Below, one piece after another: positions 1-12,500 of a stretch of 64,000 bases of DNA. A program made the position numbers and the translations under genes. Location of the stretch: assembly GCA_036583965.1 (NCBI GenBank), contig JAZBQD010000025.1:14839145-14903144 (forward strand), given 5' to 3'. The notes below the pieces were generated by a model that searched no databases, had not been told where the DNA came from, and saw only the letters and a list, made by a program, of their open reading frames with translations. The stretch is from Prunella strophiata (lineage: Eukaryota; Chordata; Aves; Passeriformes; Prunellidae). How positions within the stretch are numbered: the first letter of the stretch is position 1; each line of letters opens with the position of its first letter.

Positions 1-350
1 TGTTAGATAAAACTATTTCCTCTTATTCTTGTGTTAAGAATGACACGAGAACAGATGAGAGACTGAATTGTAAGAGGAGAAAAGAAGTTTTAATACAAAG
101 GATTCTCCAGCTTATATAGACTGATATGATGCATTCTATTTGATTGGCTAGTTAATAAAAAACATCTTTCTCACATACCATCTTTGGAAAGAACAGAAAA
201 ACAAAGTGGAAAAACACCACCTGCAAATTGTTTATACTAACAAGTTATCACATTCCTATAACTCCCTAAAAATTCTCACAAACCACTGTGAGAAACGATT
301 GCTGTTTCTCTCTCCCTAACTAGGTTAACATCTACAATTTCCTTTTCCTC
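1..350. mobile_element. AT-rich LTR-like island (unclassified)
   Basis: This is an AT-rich block of about 350 bp in an otherwise GC-rich window. It contains 'cttatatagac', a CCAAT-type box in reverse (attggct) and 'ttaataaa', which together suggest a retroviral LTR with promoter and poly(A) signals. It carries no coding sequence, and the element may extend left of the window. Composition and motifs are seen; the LTR assignment is inferred. Alternatively it is simply an AT-rich WDR90 intron. Confidence 0.35.
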
Positions 351-560
351 CATCTTTTGAAGATTGCTTTTTAGCACAAACCATAACACCCAAGGGTTTT
401 ATCTGAATGCCCAAAAACCCAGGACTTCAGTGGGCTTTGGATCCATCCAGGCAGGAGCAGGGACATGCTCCTGGTGGAGATGTGAGGCTGATCAGTTGTT
501 GGGTGCAGCTGCAGTTCCAGTCCTCTCCAGCCTCATGCCTGTGGTGTCTCTTCCCTGCAG

Positions 561-3500
561 CTCTATGACTTCTCAGCTGCAGAGGAAGCTCCATGTACTG
601 TGGCCTTCCACCCCTTCTGGAAGATGCTGGCCTGTGGCTTTGACAGCGGGGTGGTGAGGATCTTCAGCCTGGCTGACTCTGACCTCCTGCTGGAGCACAA
701 GTGAGTGAAGTGGGAGTTCCATGGGGTCTAACTGGGTGTCCTGGTGATGAGACAGAGCCACAGTGACAGTCATGGAGCTCCACAAGCCTCAGGTCCCAGC
801 TGGGTGGGTTTGGGGCAGATCCTGCTGTGCCAAGGCTCCGGGTGATGGAAGCCCAAGGTGTGAAAGCCATGAGGACTTTCTTTGTGACTTGCCCAGTGGA
901 CAGCAGTAGGAAAGAGCAGCTGGGCAGGGAGCCTTGTGAGCCTCAGTGTGGGATTTGGAGGATGCTCCAAGGGAAAAGGGAACAGGTTCCATCCAGGCTG
1001 AAGCCTGTATTTGCTGCTTGGTTTTCTGACAAGTCGGAGTTGGTTGTCCTGGGCTGCTACAGGGGTGAGCACAGTGGGTTCCTGCTCTGTTCCTGGTTAA
1101 TTTATCCTCTTGGGTTCTTCACCATGTTACACTCAACATCACCACTGTTCTTCTGTCTGTGATTCCTTCTTCTCTTCCCTTATTCCATGTTTTCTGCCCT
1201 CTTTCAGGCAGCACCGCACTGCAGTCACCTGGACTGACCTTCTCTCCAGATGGCAATTTCATGTTCAGCTCCTGCTTGCAGGGAACTCTGGCTCTGTACA
1301 GACTTGTAACACGGAAAATCCAGGTTCTGAGAGTCCTGGGTAAGACTCTGGGGTTGAGATTGCCTTTCTTCTTTTGCTATATTAGCATAGACATCCTAAC
1401 ACCAGTGCCAACCCAAACTCAGGGCACCTCCAGTCCTGGGGTCAGTTCTGGGCCCATCACAAGACAGACATTGAGGGGCTGGAGGGATCCAGAGAAGGGA
1501 ACAGAGCTGGGAAGGGGCTGGAGCACCAGGAGGGGCTGAGGGAGCTGGGAAGGGGCTCAGCCTGGAGAAAAGGAGGCTCAGGGGGGACCTTGTGGCTCTG
1601 CACAACTCCTGACAGGAGGGGACAGCCAGGTGGGGGTGAGGCTCTGCTCCCAGGGAACAGGGACAGGATGAGAGGAAATGGCCCCAAGCTGTGCCAGAGG
1701 AGATTTAGATTTGATCATGGGAAAATTTCTTCATGGAAGGGTGGTCAGGCACTGGCACAGCTGCCCAGGGCAGTGGTGGAGTCCCCATCCCTGGAGGGAT
1801 TTAAAAGCCATGTGGATGTGGCACCTGGGGACATGTTTTAGTGGACGTGATGATCTTTGAGGGCTTTCCCAGCCTTAATGATTCTGTGATTTCTGTTTGT
1901 ACTTTCTGTGTGAGCAAGCCCCAGTGACTGCCAGCACTCCCCTACCTGTCCTGGTTCAAACCCTCTCATCCTGCTGGTCTGATGATTTCAATAATGTGCA
2001 GGGGTCACAGAGATTTATCCATGCCCAAGCCCTGACTCTTTCCATTCTGTGCATGTGCAATTTAATTTGTTTGAAGTGGATTGTTGCTCTAATCCTGCCT
2101 GCAGCAGAGCTTCTCTGTGCTGGTGAATGGAGCTGGTGGAGAGCTGGAGGCAGGGCAGGGGCAAGGCAGTTTGGAAAAATTAATGTCACATTTAATGTAC
2201 ACTTTGGAAATGAGTTTTGACAGCTTGGGCAAGGAAAGGGAACTCTGATTTTTATACAGTGCAATATTGCACAAAGAGGAGGAACCTGCCCCAGGAGGTG
2301 TGCAGGAGAAGGAACAGGGGTTGGAGGAATCAGAGAATTCATCCAAAATCACCCAGGCTTGGTGTCAGTGCTGCAGCTGGACCTTCACATGGTGCCTCTG
2401 CTCTGAAATTGTGTTTGCTGCCTGGTCACGTTGCAGGGACAGAACAGTGGAATTATGGTCATGGAATAAATACAGGGAATTGCTGTAATTTCTGTGAATT
2501 TCAGACCTCTGGGTCTCTCTGCCCTCTGGACTGACATCAGTGTGGTGGTGTTCAGCACTGACCTCATTCTGCTCTGGGTTCAGACACCCAGGCTGCAGCT
2601 GAGATCTCAGAGCTCCTCATCACAGCCTCTTGTAACACTAAAAAATAAGCCCCAAAATCAATTTTATTTCTTTGACTTTGTTCTGCTCTCCTTGAAAACA
2701 CTGCATGTTCACCCAGGCAACAAGCTGTGCATCTCAACCTTGTTTTTGAGGTGCTTCACTGCACATTCTGGGTGTGTTAATAAAATTTGCAGCATCTCCT
2801 ACAGCACAGGTTGCTTTTTTCTCAGGCTGCAGGAGAAGCTGCAGCTGCTGCTCAGCAGCACCATCAGAGTGAGCTTTGCTGCTCCTCACTGTCTTGCTGT
2901 GTCCCCCAGGCAGTGTGGTGGCCCAGGGATGCTGGCAGTGGCGTGGACACTCTGGTGGTCAGTGGGGACAGTCGCCTGCTGGCCTTCGTGGGGCCCTCCA
3001 AGTACGTGGTGACAGTGATGGAGGCCTGCTCACTGGATGAGGTACCCAGCAGAGTCCCCTTGCTCCTGGGGACAGGGCTGTCCCCTGGAAACTCCACAGG
3101 CAGCATCCAGGGAGTGGGGCTGACAGTGAGCTCCCTCTTTTCCCTTCTGTGAGACAGAAATAACAAATTCAAGGTTTCTTCTCCTCTGCCTTCATTCCCC
3201 TCTAGAAAGATAATTTGGAGAGGTGCTGTGGGGGCTGTCAGCTCTCACCTCTCTCTTGACCTGCTCTCCTGGGCATTGCCTGGACCTGCAGCCCCTCATT
3301 AAGTGGGAAGGGGAGGGTCCAGGGGACTCCACAGCCTCCAGGAGGAGCACATTAGGAGCACTCCTGAAGCTCCTGCAAGTGTTTGTTCAGTGACTCTTTG
3401 TTCCACAGCTGCTGAGGGTGGACATCAGCATCCTGGACCTGCACAGCACCATCTTGGACTCTGCAGTGAAGGTCTGCTTTGGTCCTGTAGCCTCAGGGCG

Positions 3501-6500
3501 AGCTCCTGGTATCCACTTCTTCCAATAAAATCCTTGTGCTTGATGCAAAAACCGGACGGCTGGTGCGAGAGGTAGGACACTGAAATTCATCCAGCAGGTC
3601 TGCCTGTGGGGGCTGGGACACTTCTTGTCTCTCTGGGAGGTTAAATGAGAGAAAAACTCCTCCTGGAGCTCACAGGCTTCAAAGAAACACAAGTGAGAAG
3701 CCTGCAGCTGTCCCAGCATGCTCGTGCTCAGGGTGAGCCTGAGCTTGTCCTTGTTTTCCACACTGTCACACTACTGTTCTCTTGCTGAAGTGTAAATAAG
3801 GATATGGGCCAGCTCAGCTAAGGCTGCTGGTACCATTTCTTGTCCTCAGGTGTCCCCTGTGCACAAGCTGAGCTGTTCCTCCTTGGCACTGAGCAAGGAT
3901 GGCCAGTACCTGCTCACTGCTGGTGACAAGGTCATCAAAGTGTGGGACTATCACATGCGCTTCAACATCAACTTCCAGGTACTGCCCACCCGGGGGGAAG
4001 GGGGTGGTGCTGCATTGCTGAATCCCCAGAGAAGAGAGCAAAAATGGGCTCTGTAGGGACCTGGCCCAGTGTCCCCAGTCCCAGTGTGCCCAGCAGAGAA
4101 ATGCAGCCCCAGTCCCACACTGCAACAGTGCCCGGCAGTGGGCACAGGCTGGGGCTGCCAGAGCACCCCAGTGAGAGCCTCTGCAAAGCACAGAGGTAGG
4201 TGATAGCCCTGTGTTAGGGACAGAGAGAGAAAATGGAGAGGAAAATGGTTCACCCAAGGCTTCAGAGGCAGGATGAGACTTTGGACTCTTCAGCTTTTGC
4301 TTCCCTCCCTGAATGAGTGTGTTGGAGATCGGCCCTGGGTTGATCAGCCCACAGGTGTGGGAGCTGTAGGTGTGATAGATCCTCTTCTGGATCTTCTGCT
4401 GAGGCCTGTAGACCCTGGCTGGGCAGGACAGGGAGTGGAGTAACCCATCCTGCCAGGAGAGCTGGTGATGGGGATTCAAGGCGTGCTCTCTCCCAGGTGT
4501 TCATCGGCCACTCAGAGCCCGTGCACCAGGTCGCCTTCACCCCAAACCAAGAGCATGTCATCAGCGTTGGGGATGCCATCTTCCTCTGGGATTTCCTAGC
4601 TCCACCTCCAGTCAAGTCATCCCCAGCCAGGTAATGGTGCTGGCAGTGCCTGCCTGTGTCCCCTTTCCCTGCCCCATCCCTGTGTGACTCCAGTCTCCTC
4701 ACCTTCCCAGGGCTCGTTCCCCTGCGTCCACTCTGGTGCTCAGGTCAGGTGAGTTTGCCTCTTCCCATGAGTTGTGCTGGCAGCTTTTCCAGAGGGTGGG
4801 GATTTGGGGGGATGGTTCCTTCCCTGAGGGAGTCGTGTAGTGGGGGACAAACCAGCTAATTAGCCTTGAAGGACAATCTCAAATTAATTGGCAGGCACCT
4901 CTCAGTCTGCTTATGTGGGGATGTTCTGAGCAGAGCCACTCTGGGCTTTCTGGTAGATTTTCACCTTTTGCCTTCTGTCTTCCTCTGCCTCCATCTCCTC
5001 TGTCTTCTTTCTCCCTCATTGTCCCTCTTTCTCTGTCCCTCTCTCAAAACACAGAGAAGTGGCTTCTATGGAAGCTGGAAAGCTGAGCTTGGAGGTGTCA
5101 CCATCCAGAAGGATGAGAGGAGCAGGGGGTGAAGGAAGTGACACCAAGCCCTTTTCTTTCCCAGACAGCAGCCCTGAGAAGCCCAAGGATGGCTCTGAGA
5201 CCCCTCGGCAGACAGTGCCTCTTCCATTGCTGTCCTCCCCACCATGTCTGGATATCAGCTCTGTCCACCCAGCAGGATTTCAAAGTAAGAGGAACTACTT
5301 GCAGGAAAGGGGAAAATGAACCTTGTTTTAGGAAAAACTTGCCTAGTTCAGCAGCATCCTTGGAGCCGTCCTTACCTGTGACCCTTTCTGACAGACTGAT
5401 AGAGCAGTCTGCAATTCCTTCCCCTTAGCTGGGGTTCAGCAGCCCTTTATCCTCTGCCCTCCTCCACATACTGAGCTGCTAGGCACAGCCTCTCTGGCTG
5501 TGCTAAACACCTTGTTGGATCATTCCTATAGGAATTGTCTGCTTTGCCCTCCACCCTAACAGCTGAGCTGTTCCACAGAGCAGGAGAATGACACTGCCAG
5601 AAGTCAAGGGGTCAGGCACACATGAAGTGGTGCTGAAGGACATGGATGGCTCCATCTTCCCACTGATTTCTCTCCCCAGGTATTTCCTCTGAGTCGGACA
5701 GGGAGGAGGAAGCAGATCTGCCAGGCAGCAACAGGAAGGTGGCAAATGAGCACAAAGATGCCTCAGTCATTGTGGTGGAATCAGATGGGAATGAGGAGCC
5801 TGTTGTGAAGCCCAAAGTGAGGCAGGAGAGCTCCAGGTCTCCTGAAAAACCAGCAAACGGTAAATCAGGGCTATTGCCAGTTTGTACAGAGCTGCAGGCC
5901 TGCATGGCAGCTTGGTCTGTCCCCCAAAACCAAAGAAAGATCATTATTATTACAGGGCAGAGAGACACTGATATGTGCTCTGAGCTGTGAGGTGAAAGGC
6001 TGCAGTGTGTTCCTTAGGAGTTCTCCCTTGGGCATGACCTTCCAAGGCAGTCAGTATTGAGGGAAGCTCACACTGATCCCTAAAACTGCTTGTTGTTCTG
6101 GCTCTTTCCCTGCTGCTGCTTCTGGGCACACCAGAAGCCTGTCTTCAGCCTGGAGCCAGTATCAGCTCTGAGTGGCACGTCCCATTAAATCCAGCTGCAA
6201 TTAAAGCTCCCAATGGCTCTATTAATAGCTGCACAGCCTGGGAGCTGCAGTGGTGTGTGGCGACCTGCCAGGAACAGGCAGCTGCCAGTGCTCAGGACTT
6301 GTTGGAAAGCCTCAGGATAAAACTGCCCCCAGTGCTCCTGTTACAATCCTGGAGCTGTGGGGCTCATGGTTTCACAGGGATGCCCAGAGCGTGAGGCATG
6401 GGTGTCCTTAGGCTGTTTGCAGTGTGGTGTGGCTGAGTGGGTGTGGGAAATTTAGGATTCTTGGATAACTAATTAATATGGTTAAGTAGAAGCTGTTTAT

Positions 6501-9500
6501 TGTTTACATTAAATACTTATTTATATATTCTAACTCTACTGTATAAGCTGATTAAGTATTTTTATTGGTGTTTTTGTTCATCTACGTATTTTGTATGTAC
6601 TTTTCAGAATATGTGATTGGTTGTAATTTAGGTTGTTTACAGTTCTTTGTTATCTCTTTCTTTTGGTCTTGGAATTTGGTTTTTAGCTTCTTTCTTATTT
6701 TAGTGCAGTTTATGTCTTAGTAACTTTGATGAATTTTAGAGAGCTTTGAGAAGAGTCTGATGAGAACAGTTACAAGTGAAATGGCTGGTGCACACTGTAA
6801 TCTAAGTTGTTCAGATACATTGCTACAAGTGGGAAAGGAACTGACCCAGGGAATGGCTGGAGCTGAGTCAGGGAGGGTCAGGCTGAATATCAGGAAAAGG
6901 TTCTTCCCTCAGAGGGTGCTGGGCATTGATTGAACAGGCTCCCCAGGGAATGGGCATGGCTGCCAGAGCTCCAGGAATGCTTGGATGATGCTCTGAGGTG
7001 CAGGGTGGGATTGCTGGGGTGTCTGTGCAGGGCCAGGGGTTGGACTCACGTTCCTTGTGGGTCCCTTCCCACTTGGGAAATGCCACATGTGACACTGCAG
7101 TTTGCTTTTTGCCTCGTGTGTGTTCACATGTGCACAGCACCTGAATAGAAGCAAGCCACAGCCTGGGTGCTGCTCCCAAACCCTTCCAGGAGCAGCATCC
7201 CATAGGTACCATTTCCTCCTTTGTGTGGCAGAGCCCAGGAAGGGGACCAGAGCTCCCAAGTCCCCGTGTTGCATCCGCCCAGATTCCTACCGGCATTTCA
7301 CTCCTCGCTTCAAGGCATCAGTGCTCCCCCAGGTGAGAGTTGTGCTGGTTACCAGGAGGAGAACAGGCATTTTGGGGCTGGGGTAGGTGGATTTTCCAAA
7401 TTGTTTCCATTTTGTTCTCTGTTGGAAAGCAATTTGGGAAATATACCCCTGGGCTGATGTTCAGTGAGAAATCCTAACGTTAATTCCCTGTTCTCCTCTA
7501 CATGTAACTCTTCCCAACCTAGTAAAAAGTGAGTTGTGCTCAACTCTTTTTGTGTTGCCCAAATCTGCATACATTTTTATTCAAAAGGAGTGGAAATGGC
7601 ATGTGCTATTGAGAGTGAAAGACGAGTGAGCAATGGAGTGATTCATTGTGCTCCCATATTTGTGAGCAGCTGCATTGGCAGAGCAGGCTGGGGAAGGCAA
7701 ATCCATGGAGCGTAGTGAGGAGAGACACAGCACAGCTCTGCCCTGTTAACAAACACAGCAGGGATAAAACAGAAACTCAGCCCTTCCTAAGCTCTGCTGC
7801 TAGTGCTGGGAGAAGAGCTACATCCAGATTTCATCCCCAATCCTCTCCTCTGTCCCTCCACCTGGCAGCATTTTTCTCCCAGTTCTCTTCCTATTGAAAT
7901 ATCTGTATCCCAAGTCAGCCAAACCCGTGGAACTCTTTCCCAGCAGGATTAGCAGCTGCTCCTCGGCTGGGCATTTGCTGCCAGGCTGTTTTGTGCCCCA
8001 TCTGAAAGCATCTGTGCCTGGCTGTGCTGGGGCAGTGTCTCTTTTGTTATGGAATGTTATTTGTCTCTTCCGTTCTGGAATTGTGTGAGTGTTGGCACAG
8101 ATCTGTGTGGGATGTGTGTTTGAGGACACACTCACTTTTTCCTGTGTGGGTGTTGATGCACCTGACCAGACCATTCTTCCAGAGATTATTTTAAGCCAGT
8201 GTCTGTTTTTCTTGCAGAGTTTCTTGTCTCCTCCAGCGGGCAGTGAGGTGCTGAAGCTGAAAGCAGTGATCGGCTACAATGGGAATGGCAGAGGGAATAT
8301 GGTGTGGAACCCAGATACAGGTACACTGGGAATGCTCTGGAGTGGTGGGATGTCTTGCCAGAGCAGCTGTGGCTGCCCCTAGATCCTTGAAGTGCCCAAT
8401 GCCAGGTTGGACAGGACTTGGAGCAGCCTGGGATAGTGGAAGGTGTCCCTGTCCATGGCAGGGGGTGGAAGGAGATGAGCTTTAAGGTCCTTTCCAACCC
8501 AACCCACATGTGATTGTATTCTGTGATTCTAGGGCTGTGTACTGAGTGAAGTTATGATCTGACTGTTGGATTGGGATCTTTGCTTGAACACAGAGGTTCT
8601 TTGTGTTGGTAAAATCCAATAGATTTTTGCTGTTGGCAAGCTTTAGTTGGTGGGGCAGAGTCAGGCTCCAGTTGTTGAGTGGACAGAGCAGGAGGGAAGC
8701 TCACAAAGCCCATCCTTGCTCCTTTCTCCAGCTGGAATGATGCCCAGCAGCTCTGCTTCACTCAGGTTAGGGAAAGTGAGATTTCACCCCGCTCCCAACC
8801 TGCTGCTGCTGAGCTGCATCAAAGAGTCATCTTTTACGTATTAATGAATCATGGAATTTTCCACGTGGGCTCTGGTGGGGGCTGTTTGTGCAGCCTTTCC
8901 ATGAAAACATCCCCTCTCCTCCCCCTCCTCTGCCAGGCTTCTTCGCCTACTCCTGCGGCTGCGTCATCGTGGTTGAAGACCTGCACTCGGGGTCCCAGAA
9001 CCACTGGCTGGGCCACACTGAGGAGATCTCCACACTCACCCTCAGCCACCGTGCCCAGGTGGGAGAGGCTGCTCTGCCCCAGGCCAGGGCTTGTCCCTGT
9101 CACTTTTCAACCCCACAGCCTAGTTTGTCTGTTCCTCCTTCTGCCTGGGGGCTATGGAGATTATTTTGGAATCAGCTGTCTATTGTGTTGGCTCAGTGTG
9201 GGCTGGAGAATGTCCAGAGAAGGGAACAGAGCTGGGGAAGGGGCTGGGGCACAAGTCTGATGAGGAGCAGCTGGGAAAGGGGCTCAGCCTGGAGAAAAGG
9301 AGGCTCAGGGGGGACCCTGTGGCTCTGCACAACTCCTGACAGGAGGGGACAGCCAGGGGGGGGTGAGACTCTGCTCCCAGGGAACAGGGACAGAATAAGG
9401 GAAATGGCCTCAAGTTGTGCCAGGGGAGGTTTAGGTTGGACATCAGGAAGAATTTCTCCATGGAAAGAGTGGCCAGGCATTGGAAGGGGTTGCCCAGGAG

Positions 9501-12500
9501 TGGTGAAGTCCCCATCCCTGGAGCTGTCCAAGGAGGAGCTGGATGTGGCACTCAGGCTGGGCTGGGTGGCAAGGTTGGGGATCAGTCACAGGTTGGACTT
9601 GAAGGTCTTGGAGATCTTTCCCAACCTCAATGATTCTGTGAGTCTGTAAAGACTGTTTCTCTTCCTCTGGGTGATGCTGCCTTTCCCTCCTGCCATCAGT
9701 TGAATTGTTTCTCTCTGAATTCTCCAATTGCCAACCACATCCCTTTAATGTGGGATAACTGAAAAAAACCATTAAGGCTAACGAGCATTCTCTAATTACT
9801 TTACCCATTGTTCTGCTAGGTTCTTGCCTCTGCCTCAGGGCAGAAGGATGGAGACTCCCACTGTCAGATCTGCATCTGGAGCACCCAGGATGGGGCCTGC
9901 ACAGCAGAGCTGTTCCACCACCAGACACAAGTACAAGCCATGGCATTCTCCTGGGATGACAGATTCCTTGTCACCATAGGTGAGCACTCCTGTAACAGCA
10001 GCTGTGGGTGCAGGGGTGCACCCCAGAGCAGACAGCTCCTGGCAGGAGGGTGCTGTGAGCACCAAACACCTGCCAGATGTGCAGCAGGCTCGTGGGTAGG
10101 AAGCTGTTCCATGGTATTCTTGGGACAGCAGGGAATGCAGCAGTTACAGCTTTCTTCTCCTGACTCACTGGTGCTTCTTAAACCCCCTGCAAATGGTTTG
10201 TGGTTACTATTTATAGTGTGCAGAGGGAAAAGCCTTCTTCTGGACTTGTTTTGGGCAGAAGTAGCCAGGCTCCCAACTGTGAGCCTCCTGCCAGGCAGCC
10301 ATGCCAGCACAGGATGGATGCTCAAGCTGTCTGTTTTGTTCAGGCAGGGGACATTTAAAGGACAACATGCAATTAGCAAGCTCTTGTTTTGCATGAGAAG
10401 GGACCTGTGGAGCAGGCAATACACTCCCTCCAGGCTGGTGAGGCTGCCTTTGGAAAGGAAAGGAGGCTTTGCTGGAGAGAAAGGGAGCTTTGTGCTCTTC
10501 AGGGAGCTGTGTGGGAGAGGAGCTCTCCTCCTCCAGCTCTGGTCTGGGCTGCAGGGGAGGGAAAAGCTGAAAGTCTCCACAGAGCTTGTGGAGCCTGGGA
10601 AGGGCAACAGGAGAGCACTGTCCTCCTGAGCTCTCTGGAAGCTTGGGAATTTTGCCATCACTGAGACCAATGCCTTCTGCTCCCAGCCAGCTGTGGTGGC
10701 TTCCCTGGAGGTCAGCTCCCACCTCAGCTGGGACCTTGGCAAAGGTGACATCCCGTTCTTTGCCAAGACAGGGTTAGCCCTGAGTGCCCAATGTTTGTGT
10801 GGGGCATTCCCCAAGGTGTGCAGCGACTCCCAAGGATGGAAAAACAGCAGGAAAACTGCTCTGACATTGCTCTGCCTGCTCAATCCCAGCCCTGGCTGCT
10901 CCAAATGACCACTGCCAAGACAGCTTTGCTGCAATCTCCAGTGTGAAGTGCTGGGCCAGTCCTGTCTGTCCTTAACTTGGGCAAGCATCTGTCGTGTTGT
11001 GCAGCTTGTGCTGAGCACAGGAGGAGTTGTCCATGCCTGGAATGGTGTTTGGGACAGTTGTGTCCCAACAGCTGGATGAGGGGGTGACACAGTTGATGTG
11101 TTTGTGCTGTGTGGATGCTTGTGAGCATCCTGAGGCAGTAGAATTCTTCCTGCTGTCTTTCCCTTTCTCCTTAGGGGACTACAGTGACCAGACCATGGCT
11201 GTGTGGAGCACCCACACCTATGAGCTCATGCTGTCCACTCATATCTCAGAGCCTCTCCATGATGTGGCTTTTAGCCCTTTCTCTCACCAAGACCTGGCCT
11301 GTGTGGGGAGGGGAGCTGTGACATTCTGGGTGTTGGAGCAGCAGGGAGCTGCTGTCAAGCTCAAGGTAAACTCCCTTTTACCTTTTAAGATTTATTTTCA
11401 GCATCTCTGACTTATTTTCTAAGCCCCTGGTGAGGGCTCTGTGAGAGCTGATGATTTCTCTCAGTGAGGTGATATTGACTTTGCACAAACAGCTTTTGGT
11501 TGTATTTGAGGCATTAACTGCAGGAATTGAGGGGAGGAGGATGGTTTTTCTCCTGATGCATCTGAGGTTGTTCATTCCCTTTGACATTGCTGGTTTCTGT
11601 GCTCTGGCAGGTTCATCGTGCCCCTGCCCCGGACGTGCTGGGGCTGGTGGAGCTGACATCTCTCTGTTATGGTGCTGATGCTCTCCTTTACAGTGGGACC
11701 AACTCAGGCCAGATCTGTGTGTGGGACACACAGACCAGTTCCTGCTTCATGACCTGGGAGGCTGATGAGGGCGAGATCGGTGGGTGCAGTGCCAGGGCTG
11801 GAATGGGGAATGTGTTGGGAAAGAAGCCCTGAGCTCACAGACTTCCCATTTCAGCTGTGCTTGGAAAACCAGTTTGCCATGTGGGGTGGCAATGCATCTG
11901 TGGCATGGGTTTCCTCAGGCTCCTGGGTTTCCTGGGGGCTTTATAGAATCATTAATGTTGGAAAGGTCTCTAAGATCATCAGGGCCAGCATTAAGCCATG
12001 TCCCTGAGCACCACACCCACAAGCTGTTGGAATCTTGCAGAAGGGTGGAGTTTTCCTCTGAAGCTCCAGGGCTGCTGCAGATGGGCCTGCTCTCCCTCTG
12101 GGAATGCAGAGGAGAAGAAAGCTGCTCCTCTGGGAACGCAGCAGTGGGCAAAGGCTGCTGTGGTGTTGCAGGGTCAGATTCTATCCAGGTAGGAATGCTT
12201 GGCTGTGGGAGGCAGTGCTGAAGGCAATTAGACAATTTCACCCCTAAAGAGTTGCAGCTGTTCTAATCACTAAAGATTTGGAACAGGTCTGCCCTTAATA
12301 AGGCATAGATATATCTAATGACACTGAGTAATATAAAAGGATGGACTAGCAAGATAGGAGGGAACAGAAATTAGTTGGCAGTGCTGTGGTGAAGAAGGAA
12401 GATGGAGCCAGCTTTGTGAGGAACTGCACTTGAGAAAAGGTGTGAGAATTTCTACAGCAAGATAACATTTCAGAGCTTGTTGATACAACTAGTAACCTTA

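Larger units (their letters stand above)
5860..7231. other. Large WDR90 intron without further exons
   Basis: This intron lies between the exons at 5680-5859 and 7232-7332. It is GC-balanced to 6440, AT-rich at about 6450-6790, and contains a CR1 fragment at 6855-7085. I see no additional exon. Confidence 0.6.

Noticed and set aside
1490..1892. CR1 reverse transcriptase or other coding function in the repeat copies
   Set aside because: All copies are short 3'-end fragments that contain untranslated sequence only.
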